NCBI GenBank assembly: GCA_029204225.1
Contig: CM055097.1
Coordinates: 60,168,168-60,232,167 of the forward strand
DNA length: 64,000 nucleotides
Origin: Diphasiastrum complanatum
Taxonomy: Eukaryota > Streptophyta > Lycopodiopsida > Lycopodiales > Lycopodiaceae
Direction of reading: 5' to 3'
Shown one piece after another: positions 46,726-60,300 of the stretch; the first letter of the stretch is position 1; every line of letters starts with the position of its first letter. A program made the translations under genes and the position numbers. A model generated the notes under the pieces. It did no database searches. It was not told the origin of the DNA and saw only the letters and a program-made list of their open reading frames with translations.

Positions 46726-47040
46726 ACCGGGCAGGCGGTGCTTTGAGACATTGGAAGATGTCTTGGCCACTATCTAGCAATACTAGGATGGGACGATCTA
46801 TGGGCTCATAGAGTCATACAACCTGTCACGAAGCACTAATTCAAAGCAACAACATCTACCATAGCCCACATACTTCACAAATTACAATACATATCTATAG
46901 GGTGATGCGTTGTCCTTGAACACTTTCAACAACCTAAGACCAGCATATACAAAGCTCGAGAAAAGTGAAACCTCACTAACGATTGGCCGCAACTGCTGGT
47001 GGTAGATGCAGTTCAGCTTCCTTGAGTTTCAGCTCTTTTG
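46726..47040 (-). pseudogene. captured gene 3' end (right arm inner edge)
   Basis: Inverse of 33,857-34,160. The minus strand reads ELKLKEAELHLPPAVAANR, then a stop near 46,979. It matches the last third of the candidate exon at 8390-8503. Confidence 0.4.
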
Positions 47041-47169
47041 AGCACCCTCAACTTGAACAAACAATACTTTATTGTTATCTCGCAGTTATTTGAAGCAAGA
47101 TACAAACGAATCCAACCGTGAAATATGAAAACAACACAAATCTTAGAGCCACTTCAAAGATCGGTATGT

Positions 47170-47560
47170 ACAAGAAAAATATGACAAGTTCTTAGATGTA
47201 AAAAAGAAGCTTTTTCCTAGTTGCAATTGAAAACAACTAGGAGAAAGGAAATACTAGGAAACTTGAAACCACCTAATGACAACTAGGAAAATTAACTTTG
47301 AAATTTCCTAGATAAGATCTACTATAAACTTTTTCCTATGTAGAAAAGGTTTGCAAAGATTCTTTATATAGGAATATTAACTTTCAAATTTCCTAGATAA
47401 GATCTTTTGAGCTTTTCTATATAGGAAAATGGAGTTTTCAAAAAAATTCCCATCTACAAAATTAACATTCAAATTTTCTTCATAAGATCTTTTATAATTT
47501 TTCCTATGTAGTAAAATAAGGTTTGCATTTAAAATTTCCTAGATAATAAGTTACATTTAT
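47170..47560. repeat. CCTATATAG-rich block (right arm)
   Basis: Inverse of 33,420-33,680, extended by ~130 bp with further TTTCCTAGATAA and TTTTTCCTATGTAG variants. Confidence 0.55.
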
Positions 47561-48239
47561 AAAAATGTGTATATAAAGAAATGTTTTGCTAAAATAGGGT
47601 TTAGGATTTTGTTGTATTCAAAATGCGTTTTGTTGCACCCAGACTATGAATATAAGCATGTCTGAATTTCAAATGGGTACCATTCCTAGAAAGGATTTGA
47701 CTTCACTTGGTGAATTCCACACAACTTCCATGGGTTTAATGATAGCAATTCTGCTGATTTTCCTCGTTCTGCATCAATATTGTCTGACTCTACGACTACA
47801 ATGGCTGCTTTGTCCAGAAATCTGATATAGCAACAATAGTGCAGTGTGAGCTTTCCTTAAGATACTATTAAGATTTTCAAAATTGATGACGACCAACACT
47901 CCTAGAGGCTACAAATTGGATGAATTTGTAGTGACGAATCTAATGTTAGCTAAGAAATTAGAAACAATCAAAAGAAAATTTCCTGTACAAAAATGGTTAG
48001 ATGTTAGCAGAAAATAAACTCGTAGAGCGTTACGTGAATTTCAACTGCAACTAGTAAAATATAATATTCTATCTTACGTTTCTCTAGAGATTATTCCAAG
48101 AGATACATAATGCTTACTATGTATACTCTTGTGAGGTTATCTATCATATATCAAGAATTAATCATAAATGAAAGTAATGGAAAATGTTTTCTTAGTCTCC
48201 TTGAACAGAAGAAAGTCTACGAAGTAAAATGTAAAATCG

Positions 48240-48728
48240 TATCTTACATTTCTCTAGAGATTATTCCCACATATATAATGCTTGCTACATAACCACCATA
48301 AGGTTATTAGTATCCAAAATTAATCATAACCGATAGGACTGGAAAATGCTTTTTCAGTTCTCTCGGACAGAACAAAGTTTATGAGGTAAAACTAGAGAGG
48401 AACAAATTATTGAAAACCTTTCTAAGTATCTATGCTAGAAAGCCAATTACTTTTTCCTCCGTTAAGTAGTGAGTTCATTAGGACTTCTTTCTTGTGCACA
48501 AGGTCAAGAATTCAAGTCCAATTGGCTGCACAAATGAGGAAATACAAGAGAAATAAAAAGCCAAATATTGCAGTACAAGGGGTTAATAGTCATAATTATT
48601 TGCCCATACACCAGCTGGAAAGCAAAAGCTTTGTTATCAATGTCTCTATCATCAACAAGTATAATAAAGGTTGACAATTTAACCAGACAAAAAATGTCAA
48701 CAACGAAGAGAGTTTGGATAAACTGCAT
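48240..48728 (+). repeat. dispersed SINE-like repeat, copy 3 (right arm)
   Basis: Matches 10,310-10,690 up to about 48,600 and the left arm throughout. A-box-like GTTAAGTAGTGAG near 48,461 and B-box-like GAATTCAAGTCC near 48,510. Confidence 0.4.
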
Positions 48729-48937
48729 TTAGGATGGCCGAGGCCATTCAATCACAGCTTAGAAAAATCAATCCATCAAATAGAATCGTTGAGAGTTATT
48801 ACATGAATAATAGCAATTACATGTCTCGCAACAGTAACTACTATCACAAGCAAATACAATCTATCGAGAATTGTTCCACCTACACTTTATGTCGCCTGCA
48901 TTAGCGATAGAGACCACACATGAACGCCTTGTTGCAC

Positions 48938-49880
<943 letters not shown>

Positions 49881-50249
49881 GTGTGAATAGTGTTAGTTTT
49901 TGCCGTTTTTTTGTGATTTTTTTGTTTGTTTGCACTGTAGGGAGAGATTGTGGGATGGGAGGATCAGATCCAAGCACCCAATCCCTTCGTCAATCCATAC
50001 AATCCATAAAAATCAGAAAAAAAGTTCAAAATCTGTTTTGGAGAGAAAAAGAGAGGCAAAATCTCATCAAATTTTGATTTCTCAAAAACCAGTGGGCATG
50101 AACTTTTGCATGACTGGCAGCAGCTCCAAGGTACTGTCCCAGACCTGCATAGAAGCCTGCGAGGGTTAGTTCCCATCAGATTTTGAAAAAACAGTTAAAA
50201 ATCCAAAAAAATTTAAAAGTCCTTTGTAAAAATAAAACAAAAATTCAAA

Positions 50250-51480
50250 ACTCAAAACTAACCTTCGCAGAGCTCTCTGAAGTTCCATCTCACTGAGACC
50301 AGGACACAGAGAAGTTTGTGAGAGTTAGACCCCAAAAAAGGTGCCCCTGTGAAGGTTTCCAAGAGCAAAAAATGGCCTAGAACCTTCTGAAACAACAAAT
50401 GTTTGAGTTTCCTTGGGAAGTAACCTTCGCAGAGCTCTCTGAAGTTCCATCTCACTGAGACAAGGAAACAGAGAAGTCTGCAAGAGTTAGATCCCAAAAA
50501 AAGTGCCCTTGTGAAGGCTCCCAAGAGCAAAAAGTGGCCTAGAACCTTTCAGACAGCAAATTTTTGAGTTTCTCTGGGAAGTAACTCTTGCAACTTGGTA
50601 AGCAAGTGGATCTGACTCAGATACAAGCATACTAGCCTGTGAAGATTAGTTCTTAGAAAATTTTAAAATTTGGCCAAAAAACCACAAAAAAATACAGTTT
50701 TTTTAATATTTTTTGAGTTTCCTAGGGAAGTAACTCTCGTAGCTTGGTGAGCAGTTGAATCTGACTGAGATACAAGTGGATACCAGTTTGTGAGGGATTT
50801 TTCCTAGAAAATCTTAAAATTTTGCCCAAAAACCCCCAAAAAATTCACTTTTTTCAACATTTTTTGAGTTTCCTTGGGAAGTAACTCTTGCAGCCTGGTG
50901 AGCATCTGAGTCTAACTGAGATACAAGTGCATACCAGTCTGCGAGGGTTTGTTCTCAGAAAATCTTAAAATTTTGCAAAAAACCCCCCAAAAATTCACTT
51001 TTTTCAAGATTTTTTGAGTTCTCGCAGCTTGGTGAGCAGCTGAATCTAACTGAGATACAAGTGCATACTAGTCTGAGAGGGTTTGTTCCCAGAAAATCTT
51101 TAAATTTTGCGAAAAATCCCAAAAAAATGCACTTTTTACAAGATTTTTTCAGTTTCCTTGGGAAGTAACTCTCGCAGCTTGGTGAGCAGGTGAATCTGAC
51201 TGAGATACAAGTGAATACTAGTCTGCAAGGGTTTGTTCCCAGAAAATCTTAAAATTTTGCAAAAAGCCCACAAAAAAATACACTTTTTTCAAGTTTTTTT
51301 GAGTTTTTTTGGGAAGTAACCTTCGCAGCTTGGTGAGCAGGTTAATCTGACTGAGATACAAGTGCATACCAGTCTGTGAGGGTTTGTTCTCAGAAAATCT
51401 TAAAATTTTTCAAAAACACCATAAAAAATGCACTTTTCTCAAGATTTTTTGAGTTTCTTTGGAAAGTAACTCTCGCAGCT
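50250..51480. repeat. ~147-bp satellite array (right arm)
   Basis: Inverse of 29,640-30,880, same number and order of units, including the diverged pair at 50,260-50,570 and the shortened unit near 51,020. Confidence 0.85.
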
Positions 51481-51845
51481 GAATCTGAGCAGCTGTAGCT
51501 ACTGCTTCAGCCCACAGTATTCTTGGAGCTTTCGAGTAGGCCATCATGGATCTGGACAACTTCCATTAGAGTCCTCTTCTTTCTTTCTACAACACCATTG
51601 TGCTACGGTGTGTAAGATGCAGTCCTTCTATGAATGATACCATGACCATTGCAGAAGTCATTGAACCGATTCGAGATGTATTTTTCACGTTGATCTCTTC
51701 TGATCTGATTCACTTTGCTACCAGTGCATCTTTCTGTCCAATTCATATACTTTGTGAATTTGTCAAATGCTTCTGATTTATTGTGAATAAAATACACTCT
51801 GGCAAATTTACTGTAATCATCAATAAAGGTAATGTAATATTTCAA
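51481..51845 (-). pseudogene. copia family A integrase core fragment (right arm)
   Basis: Inverse of 29,271-29,639. The minus strand reads ITFIDDYSKFARVYF, CTGSKVNQI, and RRDQREKY in place of TDQGGEY, so the second catalytic motif has changed further than in the left arm. A stop precedes the catalytic-Glu region. Confidence 0.8.
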
Positions 51846-52165
51846 ATGAGACTTGCAAGAGTCTCAAATTTTCTAAAACTATCTTATAAGCGTAATCAAT
51901 TTCAGAGCTCACATAAGTTAAGATTCGTTTCACTCCGTTTCGTCCTGTTTTGTTTTGTTTTATCTCGTCTCGTTACAGAGCCTGATTGATCTTTTTCGCG
52001 AATTCTTCTCTTTCATTTCGTTTCGCGATCTCTACGCTTCAAGCATGAATCAATGTCAGAGCTCGTTTAAGTTTCACTTTGCTTCGCTTTGTTTTGTTTT
52101 CGTCTAGATTTCGTCTCGTTTTGCTTTGTTGGGTTATAGAGCCTGATTGATCCAACATGAATCAT
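51846..52165 (+). repeat. GAAAC-rich leader array, copy 6 (right arm)
   Basis: TTTCG-rich on the plus strand, with GTTACAGAGCCTGATTGATC and GTTATAGAGCCTGATTGATC blocks. The hairpin TGAGACTTGCAAGAGTCTCA is at its left end (~51,847-51,866). Confidence 0.7.
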
Positions 52166-53460
52166 TCTCGAACATAAATAATTCGAGTTTCGTGAATTAT
52201 TCGTGAGACTTTTTATCAGTTTGTCACCAAGGTTCTAGCTAGAATTTGCATTTTTTTTAGTCCATTTTTCACATCAAGAGGACCTTACTTTTCTCTCGCT
52301 ACGTTATAAGCAGCATAAGAGCTTTATACACTGAGTTGAGCTGCCATACCTAGTGAGAAGGTCATGAAGCAGGAGAGAGAGGAAGTCGAGGCTCGAGAGC
52401 ACCTTGATCACAAGGATGCTTCTGACCAAGCTCTTTACAACAACAAGGAGAAGAAAAAAAAATTAAAGCCTGAGGGAGTCAGATCAAAAGCAGGATCATG
52501 ATTAGCAAGCTGAAAGAACCAGCAAAGTCAAATGGAAAAACAAAGGAAGGTTGAAACAGCAAGGTGGAGACAAGAAGAGCTGCGTGAGATGCAAATACGA
52601 AGAGCATATTGTCGATTCGTGTTGGCTCAATCCGAAACTTGAGTATATCCACTACCACAAGAAGGGTCATACAACCATGGACTGTCGCCTGAACCCAAGA
52701 AACAAATAAGCACAAAGCAGACAGGATAACAATAATAGTTCATCTTATGTCGAGGAGCTAGAGAGCTCGAAAATGGACGAAGAAAGATCGAACAAAAATA
52801 ATTTGACCGCCTACATCTGTGCAGACATGTGTGCAGTGTCAACACCTAACACACAGGAGGTAATCCTAGACTCAAGAGCTACCTCACACTTCATAACATC
52901 AAGACGAATCATGTCTGATTTTCGAAGTGCAGATCCATCAAGATTCATTGTTCTTGGAGATGGATCCAAATACCAAGTGAATGGTATTGGTTGACTGTGG
53001 CTCAACACAATGGCAGAGATAGACGACTCAAAGATGTTCTCTTCATGTCTACACTGCAGCACAAGAACTAATGCAGGGATGCGTGTGACGTTCTCAGATG
53101 AAGCATGCAACATTGTTGATGCAAGTACCAGTACCCTGATCACTCAAGAAAATGAAAAGACAATTTGTATCACTTGAAGGTACATTTGTCTGCAATCAAG
53201 TGCATCAGACTCATGATAATTCGCCAAACATTCTATGGCATAGGAGACTATGCCATATGAATTCAATGACACTATATCAAGCAAGTCATCATGGAGCAAT
53301 CACAAGGGTGAGCATCTCGAATGCGAACAGTTCGACGACCTGTGATGCATGTCTAAAGGGTAAGATATCACACACTCCATTTGTCAAGGACTCCTATAGA
53401 ACGACTAAGATTCTAGAGTTAGCGCATTCTGACATCTGTGGCCCTTTCAATGTGATCTCA
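52166..53460 (+). pseudogene. copia family A gag-protease-integrase N-terminus, copy a (right arm)
   Basis: Plus strand. The gag tail starts near 52,350 (AREHLDHKDASDQALYNNK) and has a knuckle-like CVRCKYEEH and HYHKKGHTTMDC, then the TAA after NPRNK (~52,708). Protease at 52,773-53,150 has DSRATSHF and a stop after GIG at 52,992. The integrase zinc domain (RRLCHMN, CDACLKGK) ends at HSDICGPFNVIS (53,460), directly before a (GTTTGTCA)n tract. A Gly-to-Arg change abolishes the protease motif, so the copy is not autonomous. Confidence 0.85.
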
Positions 53461-53489
53461 GTTTGTCAGTTTGTCAGTTTGTCAGTTTC
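53459..53489. repeat. (GTTTGTCA)n junction repeat
   Basis: Three to four head-to-tail copies at the join between the two tandem copia copies of the right arm. A single GTTTGTCACC is normal in the leader segment that follows. Confidence 0.85.
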
Positions 53490-54746
53490 TGTGGACTTTT
53501 TATCAGTTTGTCACCAAAGTTCTAGCTGGAATTTGCATTTTTTTTTAGTACTTTTCTCTCGCTATGTTATAAGCAGCATAAGAGCTTTATACACTGAGTT
53601 GAGCTGCCATACCCAGTGAGAAGGTCATGAAGCAGGAGAGAGAGGAAGTCGAGGCTCGAGAGCACCTTGATCACAAGGATGCTTTTGACCAAGCTCTTTA
53701 CAGCAACAAGGAGAAAAAAAAAAACAATTAAATCCTAAGAGGGTGTCAGATCAAAAGCAGGATCATGATTAGCAAGCCGAAAGAACCAGCAAAGGCAAAT
53801 GGAAGAACAAAGAAAAGTTGAAACAACAAGGTGGAGACAAGAAGAGCTGCGTGAGATGCAAATCCGAAGGGCATACTGTCGATTCGTGTTGGCTCAATCC
53901 AAAAATTGAGTGTATCCACTACCACAAGAAGGGTCATACAACCATGGATTGTCGCCTGAACCCAAGAAACAAATAAGCACAAAGCAGACAGGATAACAAT
54001 AATAGTTCATCCTATGTCGAGGAGCTAGAGAGCTCGAAAATGGACGAAGAAAGATCGAACAGAAATAATTTGACCGCCTACATCTGTGCAGACATGTGTG
54101 TGGTGTCAACACCTAACACACAGGAGGTAATCCTAGACTCAAGAGCTACCTCACACTTCATAACATCAAGACGAATCATGTATGATATTCGAAGTGCAGA
54201 TTCATCAAGATTCATTGTTCTTGGAGATGGATCCAAATACCAAGTGAATGGTATTGGTTCACTGTGGCTCAACATGAATGGCAGAGACTGACGACTCAAA
54301 GATGTTCTCTTCATGTCTACACTGCAGCAGGACTTACTATCTGTGGCAAGAACTAATGCAATGATGCGTGTGACGTTTTCAGATGAAGCATGCAACATTG
54401 TTGATGCAAGTACCAGTACCCTGATCACTCAAGGAAAAAAAAAGACAATCTGTATCACTTGAAGGTACACCTGCCTGTAGATCAAGTGCATCAGACTCAT
54501 GATGATTCGCCAAACACTCTATGGCATAGAAGACTATGCCATATGAATTTGATGACACTATATCAAGCAAGTCATCATGGAGCAATCACAGGGGTGAGAA
54601 TCTCAAATGCGAACAATTCGACGACCTGTGATGCATGTCTAAAGGGTAAGATATCACACACTCCATTTGTCAAGGACTCCTATAGAACGACTAAGATTCT
54701 GGAGTTAGTGCATTCTGATATCTGTGGACCTTTCAATGTGATCTCA
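53490..54746 (+). pseudogene. copia family A gag-protease-integrase N-terminus, copy b (right arm)
   Basis: Second head-to-tail copy, counterpart of 27,657-28,900. It has gag knuckles (CVRCKSEGHTVDSCW, CIHYHKKGHTTMDC), the TAA after NPRNK (~53,972), protease with DSRATSHF (54,040-54,300), and the integrase zinc domain (WHRRLCHMN, CDACLKGK) ending HSDICGPFNVIS at ~54,738. At 54,740 it joins copia integrase in the opposite orientation. Confidence 0.85.
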
Positions 54747-54815
54747 CAGAGTAGGCCATCATGCATCTGGCTGCTTCCATTAGGGTCCTGTTCTTTCGTT
54801 CAGCAACACCATTGT
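54747..54815 (-). pseudogene. copia integrase snippet (right arm)
   Basis: Inverse of 27,591-27,656 and near-identical to 16,205-16,273. It ends ATTGT at the gypsy LTR. Confidence 0.8.
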
Positions 54816-55305
54816 TATAAAGTCCTCACAACAGGATTCTACTCTAAGCATACCATACAAAGCAACAACACATGGGAACCGGTGGAGGTTAAACCAGCCC
54901 AACCAAAGCTAGATCGTACGGATCTAGCCCCCAAGGATCAATCAGAGTCATGGAAAGAGGAGTCACTCCAGCAGCATATAGCTACTCATCACAAATCAAA
55001 CATACACTAGTGAGAGCCCAACAGGTATACTTATACCCTCCAAGGCCCATGCACCACTAGTAGTGCACTGTGACACCTCACTAGACACCTCTAGAGCCTA
55101 TCTGGGCCACGTCATCTAGTTCCCTAATGACTCACTGATAGACCCATACCAACTCCACCACCATGTGTTTAGGCCTACAACCATTAATTATGACCATGTA
55201 CACATAAGGGCCCCAATTCCCTTATAGTCACAATTAACTTACGGGTTGTTGGTCTACCGATCCCTAGCGTGGACACGCTACCCGAGACTAGTCATGGGCA
55301 TGACA
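54816..55305 (-). repeat. gypsy 3' LTR (right arm)
   Basis: 490 bp, exact partner of 27,101-27,590. The G-rich polypurine tract adjoins it at 55,306-55,325. Confidence 0.9.
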
Positions 55306-56329
55306 TTTTTCCCCCCTTATTCAAGTTTTGTTCTCAGAACTTAAAACTGGGAAAGTTTCTCCTTAAGCTTCCTTCCTGTTCCCAAGAATCATCATTGTCC
55401 GTACATCTCCTCCTTCGAACCAGATGCTCGGTAGCTATACGATTTCTCAATCATTTAGTTCTTGTATCCAAGATCTTCTCGGGTTCAAGACGTGATACAC
55501 TTGATGATTCATCCAACAGGTACAACTGATCTCCAGATCCAAGATGCACACATTACGCTTGAATCCCTCGGGATTCTCAAATATATCCAGTCTCCCACTT
55601 GGAAGTCTCTTAGTGATATTTTCATATTTGCATAATGTCTGTCCCTATCTTGGGCACTCTGGACATTTTCACGTGCAATCTGTAGCATTTCCTGCATATC
55701 GTGAAGGAAATCCACTACTTTCTGAAATTTGATCGTCCGAGTCTCAACTGCAATGGGTGACCTAGGCTCAAAACCGTACATAAGCATAAACGGGCTATAA
55801 CCGGTAGCCGAATGCTTACTACTATTATAGGGAAACTCGATCAATGGAAGGTACTTTCTCCAATCAGATTGTCGTCTGAGAATATATGCCCGGTTCCATC
55901 ATCACATTTGTTCTTTCCGTCTGTCCATCCATCTCAGGATGATCAGAAGAACCCAAACTCAGTGTCGTCTCTAGTTTAGCAAATACGGCTGACCAAAAGC
56001 GACCGGTGAACTTCGGATCGTGATCGCTCCCAATATCACTTGGTAATTCATAAAGCCTAAATAGACACTCTACAAATATCTGAGCTTAATCAGAAGCCTT
56101 CGCGATGGTCTTTATCGGAATAAACATAGCCAATTTGGTAAGACGGTCGACCACAATACAAATTGCATCATGCTGTTTATTCGTCCATGGTAACCCAACC
56201 ACGAAATCCATGGAAATACTATCTCATCTCTTATCAGAGATATCCAGTGGATGCAACAAACCGCCAGCCTTAAGGCATTCAGCTTTATTTAACTAGCAAG
56301 GGTCACACCTGACCACATAATTTAGAGGT
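55306..56329 (-). pseudogene. gypsy chromovirus integrase (right arm)
   Basis: Inverse of 25,935-27,100. The minus strand has the integrase core (56,320-55,900), EFPYNSSKHSATGYSPFMLM, YGFEPRSP, and LRDFQVGDWIYLRIPRDSS. A ~157-bp deletion at ~55,548 then removes the GPY/F-like block and the motif before the chromodomain, so RDSSVMC is followed directly by sequence belonging to the tail (EHLGSGDQ region, out of frame). It is more damaged than the left-arm copy. Confidence 0.8.
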
Positions 56330-58827
56330 GCATGGATCAATGGTCCAATAGGAATAAGAGGTGACAAAAGTGTGGTCCAATCATGATTGAGCATTGTGGT
56401 AGCTCATGGATCTATTAGTGTCATTGTACTTCTCATTTGGATCTAATTTGATTTTGAGATCGTGTGGATTTTGAGTGTTATTGGTTTTCTAGCTTTCTCT
56501 CTCTACCCGAGAGCTAGTGATGATTTTCTCTCTCTACCCAAGGAGAGCGGCTTGTTTTTACTTAGATTATTTTTGGAACACTTCCCACACGTGTGAGTGA
56601 GAGTTGGAAGTGATTGAATGCATGTAGTAGTGTGTTTTTGCCATAGATTCTAAGATAGATCTTGAATCTCAATCTAGTCTTGATCTTGGTGCATCTACAC
56701 AACTTAGGAGATCACAAGTACATGTTGTGGACAGTCCACACGTGTGAAATTAACATGATTGTCATTTCTTATCCCTTGAGCATTGTGGACCAATATCGTA
56801 TTGTCTTATGAGAATGCCATTTAGGTCTAATATTATGAAAATGTCATAAGAAAAATAAAAATTTGCAAACTAATCAAAAAACACACTTCTACTAAAAAAA
56901 CGTACATTCATATTAGTCACCAAATAAATAACCAATGAAATTATTAACATGAACTAAAAATATTATTTACAGAAAGCAAAAAGTACATATACAAAACTTA
57001 AATGCATTAGCTTATAGAAACTTTCATCTTGTTTTTTTGGAGATTGAAACTCGTCTGCAAAATTCATTGTCATCAAACCAAATGTACAAAAAAAGGAACG
57101 AAACAATTCAATTAACGATATTGTTTATAATTATTTCAAAGAAAGATTAGGACAAAATTATTTCAAAAAACATTTCATAACATGCTTGTCAAAAGTGTTT
57201 CTTGTAAAATGCATCATTGTAATCTTATTTTTAAAATTTAGTACCAATATTTGTATTAAATACCACATTGTTTAACTCTCGTCTCGCTATAATCCATGAT
57301 ACATTATATTCTTTTCATATCATTAAGATGCGCACTCTCGTTAATTGATGGCATATGTTCTTCAAAAAATATTGTCTTCAAACCAACTATACAACAGAAG
57401 CAAAATAGTATTTGAAGAAAAAATATTGTTTTGAATTTTTTTTAAAGAAATATCTTGACAATCTAAATTAAAAAGAAAAAACATTCCAGATTATGCTTGA
57501 AAAAAATGTTTCTTGTGAAATAGACCACTTTACTTTCATACCATCAAAATGCGCACTCTCTTCATTTGATGGCATTTGTTCTTCTTGGAAATCTGCAACC
57601 AAGAGTTCATGATCGAGAATATTTTCTATCAATGTATTTTCTTTGCCATCATCCCTTCTTATATACTATAGGTTTTGTTGACATGATCCTTTCCAAACAA
57701 CTATTATTTAGCAGATTGTTAAGAAAAATAGCCATCATAAGGCCCTTGGTACTTACAAATAACGATGACCTTATAATTATTACGACAACACTTATGTTGT
57801 TTTTGGAAATAATCTTGGTGAACTTGGTTCGTCAATTGGACATCGTTATGATTTCATCATTTGCATTCTATATCACAATCATAAGTAATGTTGATGATCT
57901 GAGTTCGTCAACTATCACTTATAATAAAAACATTGCCATTAAATATGAAGCGCTAATTATTTTTCACATGGTACCACATAAATAAATATCATTTCACTAT
58001 AAACAATTGTAAAAGTTTAGTGTAATTGGTTGTTGAAATTTTTTTGAAATCACTTTGTTAAAAAAAGACAATGTAGCTATAATGTTAGATGTGGGCACTT
58101 TCATTGAAAGCAATTGATGATTTTCAATATAGTATAAAAACAATACACTTTTATCAAGACAACAATCTAGTTGCACTTAAGTTCGTCAACTAGACACAAC
58201 TATAATTAAGTTTTCACTTCCATCCTATTCCTACAACATTGGTATTGTTGATGAACTCAGTTCATCAACTCTCATGCAAAAATAAAATTTTTAAGTAATC
58301 GTAAAATAATAATGAATCTTTCTTATATCCTTTAGTATATATTATAGCTTTTGTTGATATGGTCCTTTCCATACAAATATTTTTTGTTAGATTATCAGAA
58401 AAAACAACCATCGTAAGACCCTTGGTACTTATCAATAACGATGACCATATAATTATTACTCAACTATTATGTCGTATTTGAAATAATCTTGATGAACTTG
58501 GTTCATCAACTAGACATGGTTATGATTTCATCGTTTGCATTCTATAGAACAACCATAGGTAATGTTGATGAAAATGAGTTTGTCAACTATCAATCATAAT
58601 AAAACATTGCTATTAAATATAAAGCAATAATTATTCTTCACATGGTTACCACACAATAAATAGTATTTTACTATAAACAATCGTAAAAGTTTAGTTTAGT
58701 GTAGTTGGTTGTTGCAATTTTTTTGAACTCACTTTGTGAAAATAAAGAATAACAATAGCTATAATGTTTGATGTGGCCACTTTCATTGTAAGCAATTGTT
58801 GAAACCAATATACTTTTATCAAGACAA
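56330..58827 (-). repeat. repeat A, copy 3 (right arm outer end)
   Basis: Inverse of 23,420-25,934 and parallel to 39,875-42,480. It ends abruptly at ~58,827 within the palindrome tandem repeat, where unrelated DNA begins. Confidence 0.8.
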
Positions 58828-59164
58828 TACCTCTAAGAGCCTAGAAAACTCTCATTGACTCAGGAGTACGGGGTGATTAGGATGGCCCTCAAGATTGGAA
58901 GCGACATTACCCTAATCACTCGCATAAGGATAGTGTGAGCCCTTCCCCCACTGGGGATCTTGCCACGAGACCGGTCAGGTTACGGAAAATCTACCCATTA
59001 AATGAGGTGCTCATTTGAATAACGTTAAGACTCACGAGCAATACCTTGTAAAGGTCGACAATTCTGAGATTTGTATATCTTCAATCAAACAACCTTTCAA
59101 TGTCACCAAAAATACATGTCAAAATAAATAGGCCAAAATATAATTGTCATGACATTTCATGCAA
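58828..59164. other. flank between inverted arm and transposase fragment
   Basis: No gene recognised. GC-richer than the repeat A side; it could be part of the CACTA element. Confidence 0.4.
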
Positions 59165-60300
59165 ACATACTTAACTATATACATCACTAATTAAACACAT
59201 CTTGTGCCAATCGTGAGACTTTAATCCGAACAATTTGTCGTCTACGGTAAATGCCCCTCTTATACACCTTGTGTATCCAATGAAAATTTGTATATGTCGA
59301 ATAACTGCCTTTATATTAGTACTCTCTTCCTTCAACAAAATCCATGGTGCACAAGCTGATCTTGACCTTGACTCTTGTCCATCTTTAGTCCACAAGTGTC
59401 ACATTTGAACAAAATCTTTTAGTTCTTCAAGGACTCGTGCATACAAACCTTCTGACTAATTGAAGTGTCTCCATAGTGACTCTTCCACATTTCTGAAAAT
59501 GTGCATTGGATCCAATAAATGAGTTATTTTTAATGTTGTCCAATATGGGAGCGTAAAATATGGATAATATTTTCATACCCTCTAACGAAGTGGAATTTTG
59601 TGTTGCATTGTTCATTTCTCAAGCCAATCTTTACTTGTTAATATTTTCAATGGAGGGTGTCTCTCCTCATTGACAAAAATGAGTTCTACGAAGATTATGG
59701 TCTAATGGAAGATATTTACACACGAATCTCTCTCCAAGGAATTTGCAACTCCTCAACAATAGGTTCTAGATAGACATCCATGTTTTTACCTTGTAACGAC
59801 TGAGAATGATGATCATGAGAGCAAGTAAAAGATGACCTTTTTTCATTGCCATCCATGGAGGTACGTTGTAATTCACAAGCATCACTGGCCATGTTGTCCA
59901 AGTAAAAGATCAATGGCCATGAGGATTAATACCATCCATGGCCAACCCAAGTCTTAAATGTCTTGGCTCGGTACGAATTATTGGCCACTCATCTTCGATG
60001 TATTTTGCGGCCATACTATCGCATGGTATTCTCATGACACCATTAGTGGATCTATTCCTAGCATGCCAATCCATCAATTCGGCCAAGGACTCACAACGGA
60101 ACATGTGTTGGATACACGACAATATTGGAAAATGGCGCACAACCTTGGATGCAACTTTGGTTCCTTGCACATCTTGCTGATATCGTGGGGATTCACACTT
60201 AGGGCAACTTGTTTTTTATTCATCTACACCCTTGTATAATATGCAATCATTTGGACATGCATGAATGCAATTGTAGTCCATTCAAAGCATCGTCAATATT
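59165..60300 (-). pseudogene. CACTA (En/Spm) TNP2-type transposase fragment
   Basis: Minus strand, from high to low coordinate: a cysteine motif (CIHACPNDCILYKG, then a stop, CPKCESPRYQ), VVRHFPIL, FRCESLAELMDWHARNR, a GVMRIPCDSMA block, EPRHLRLGLAMDGINP, then broken pieces with LDNMASD, LLDPMHIFKNV (frameshifted), SACAPWILLKEE, RGAFTVDDKLFGLKSHDWHK. This follows the order of TNP2 transposases, which excise CACTA elements. Several frameshifts and stops and the loss of the central region make it inactive. No CACTA terminal repeat was identified. Confidence 0.85.
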
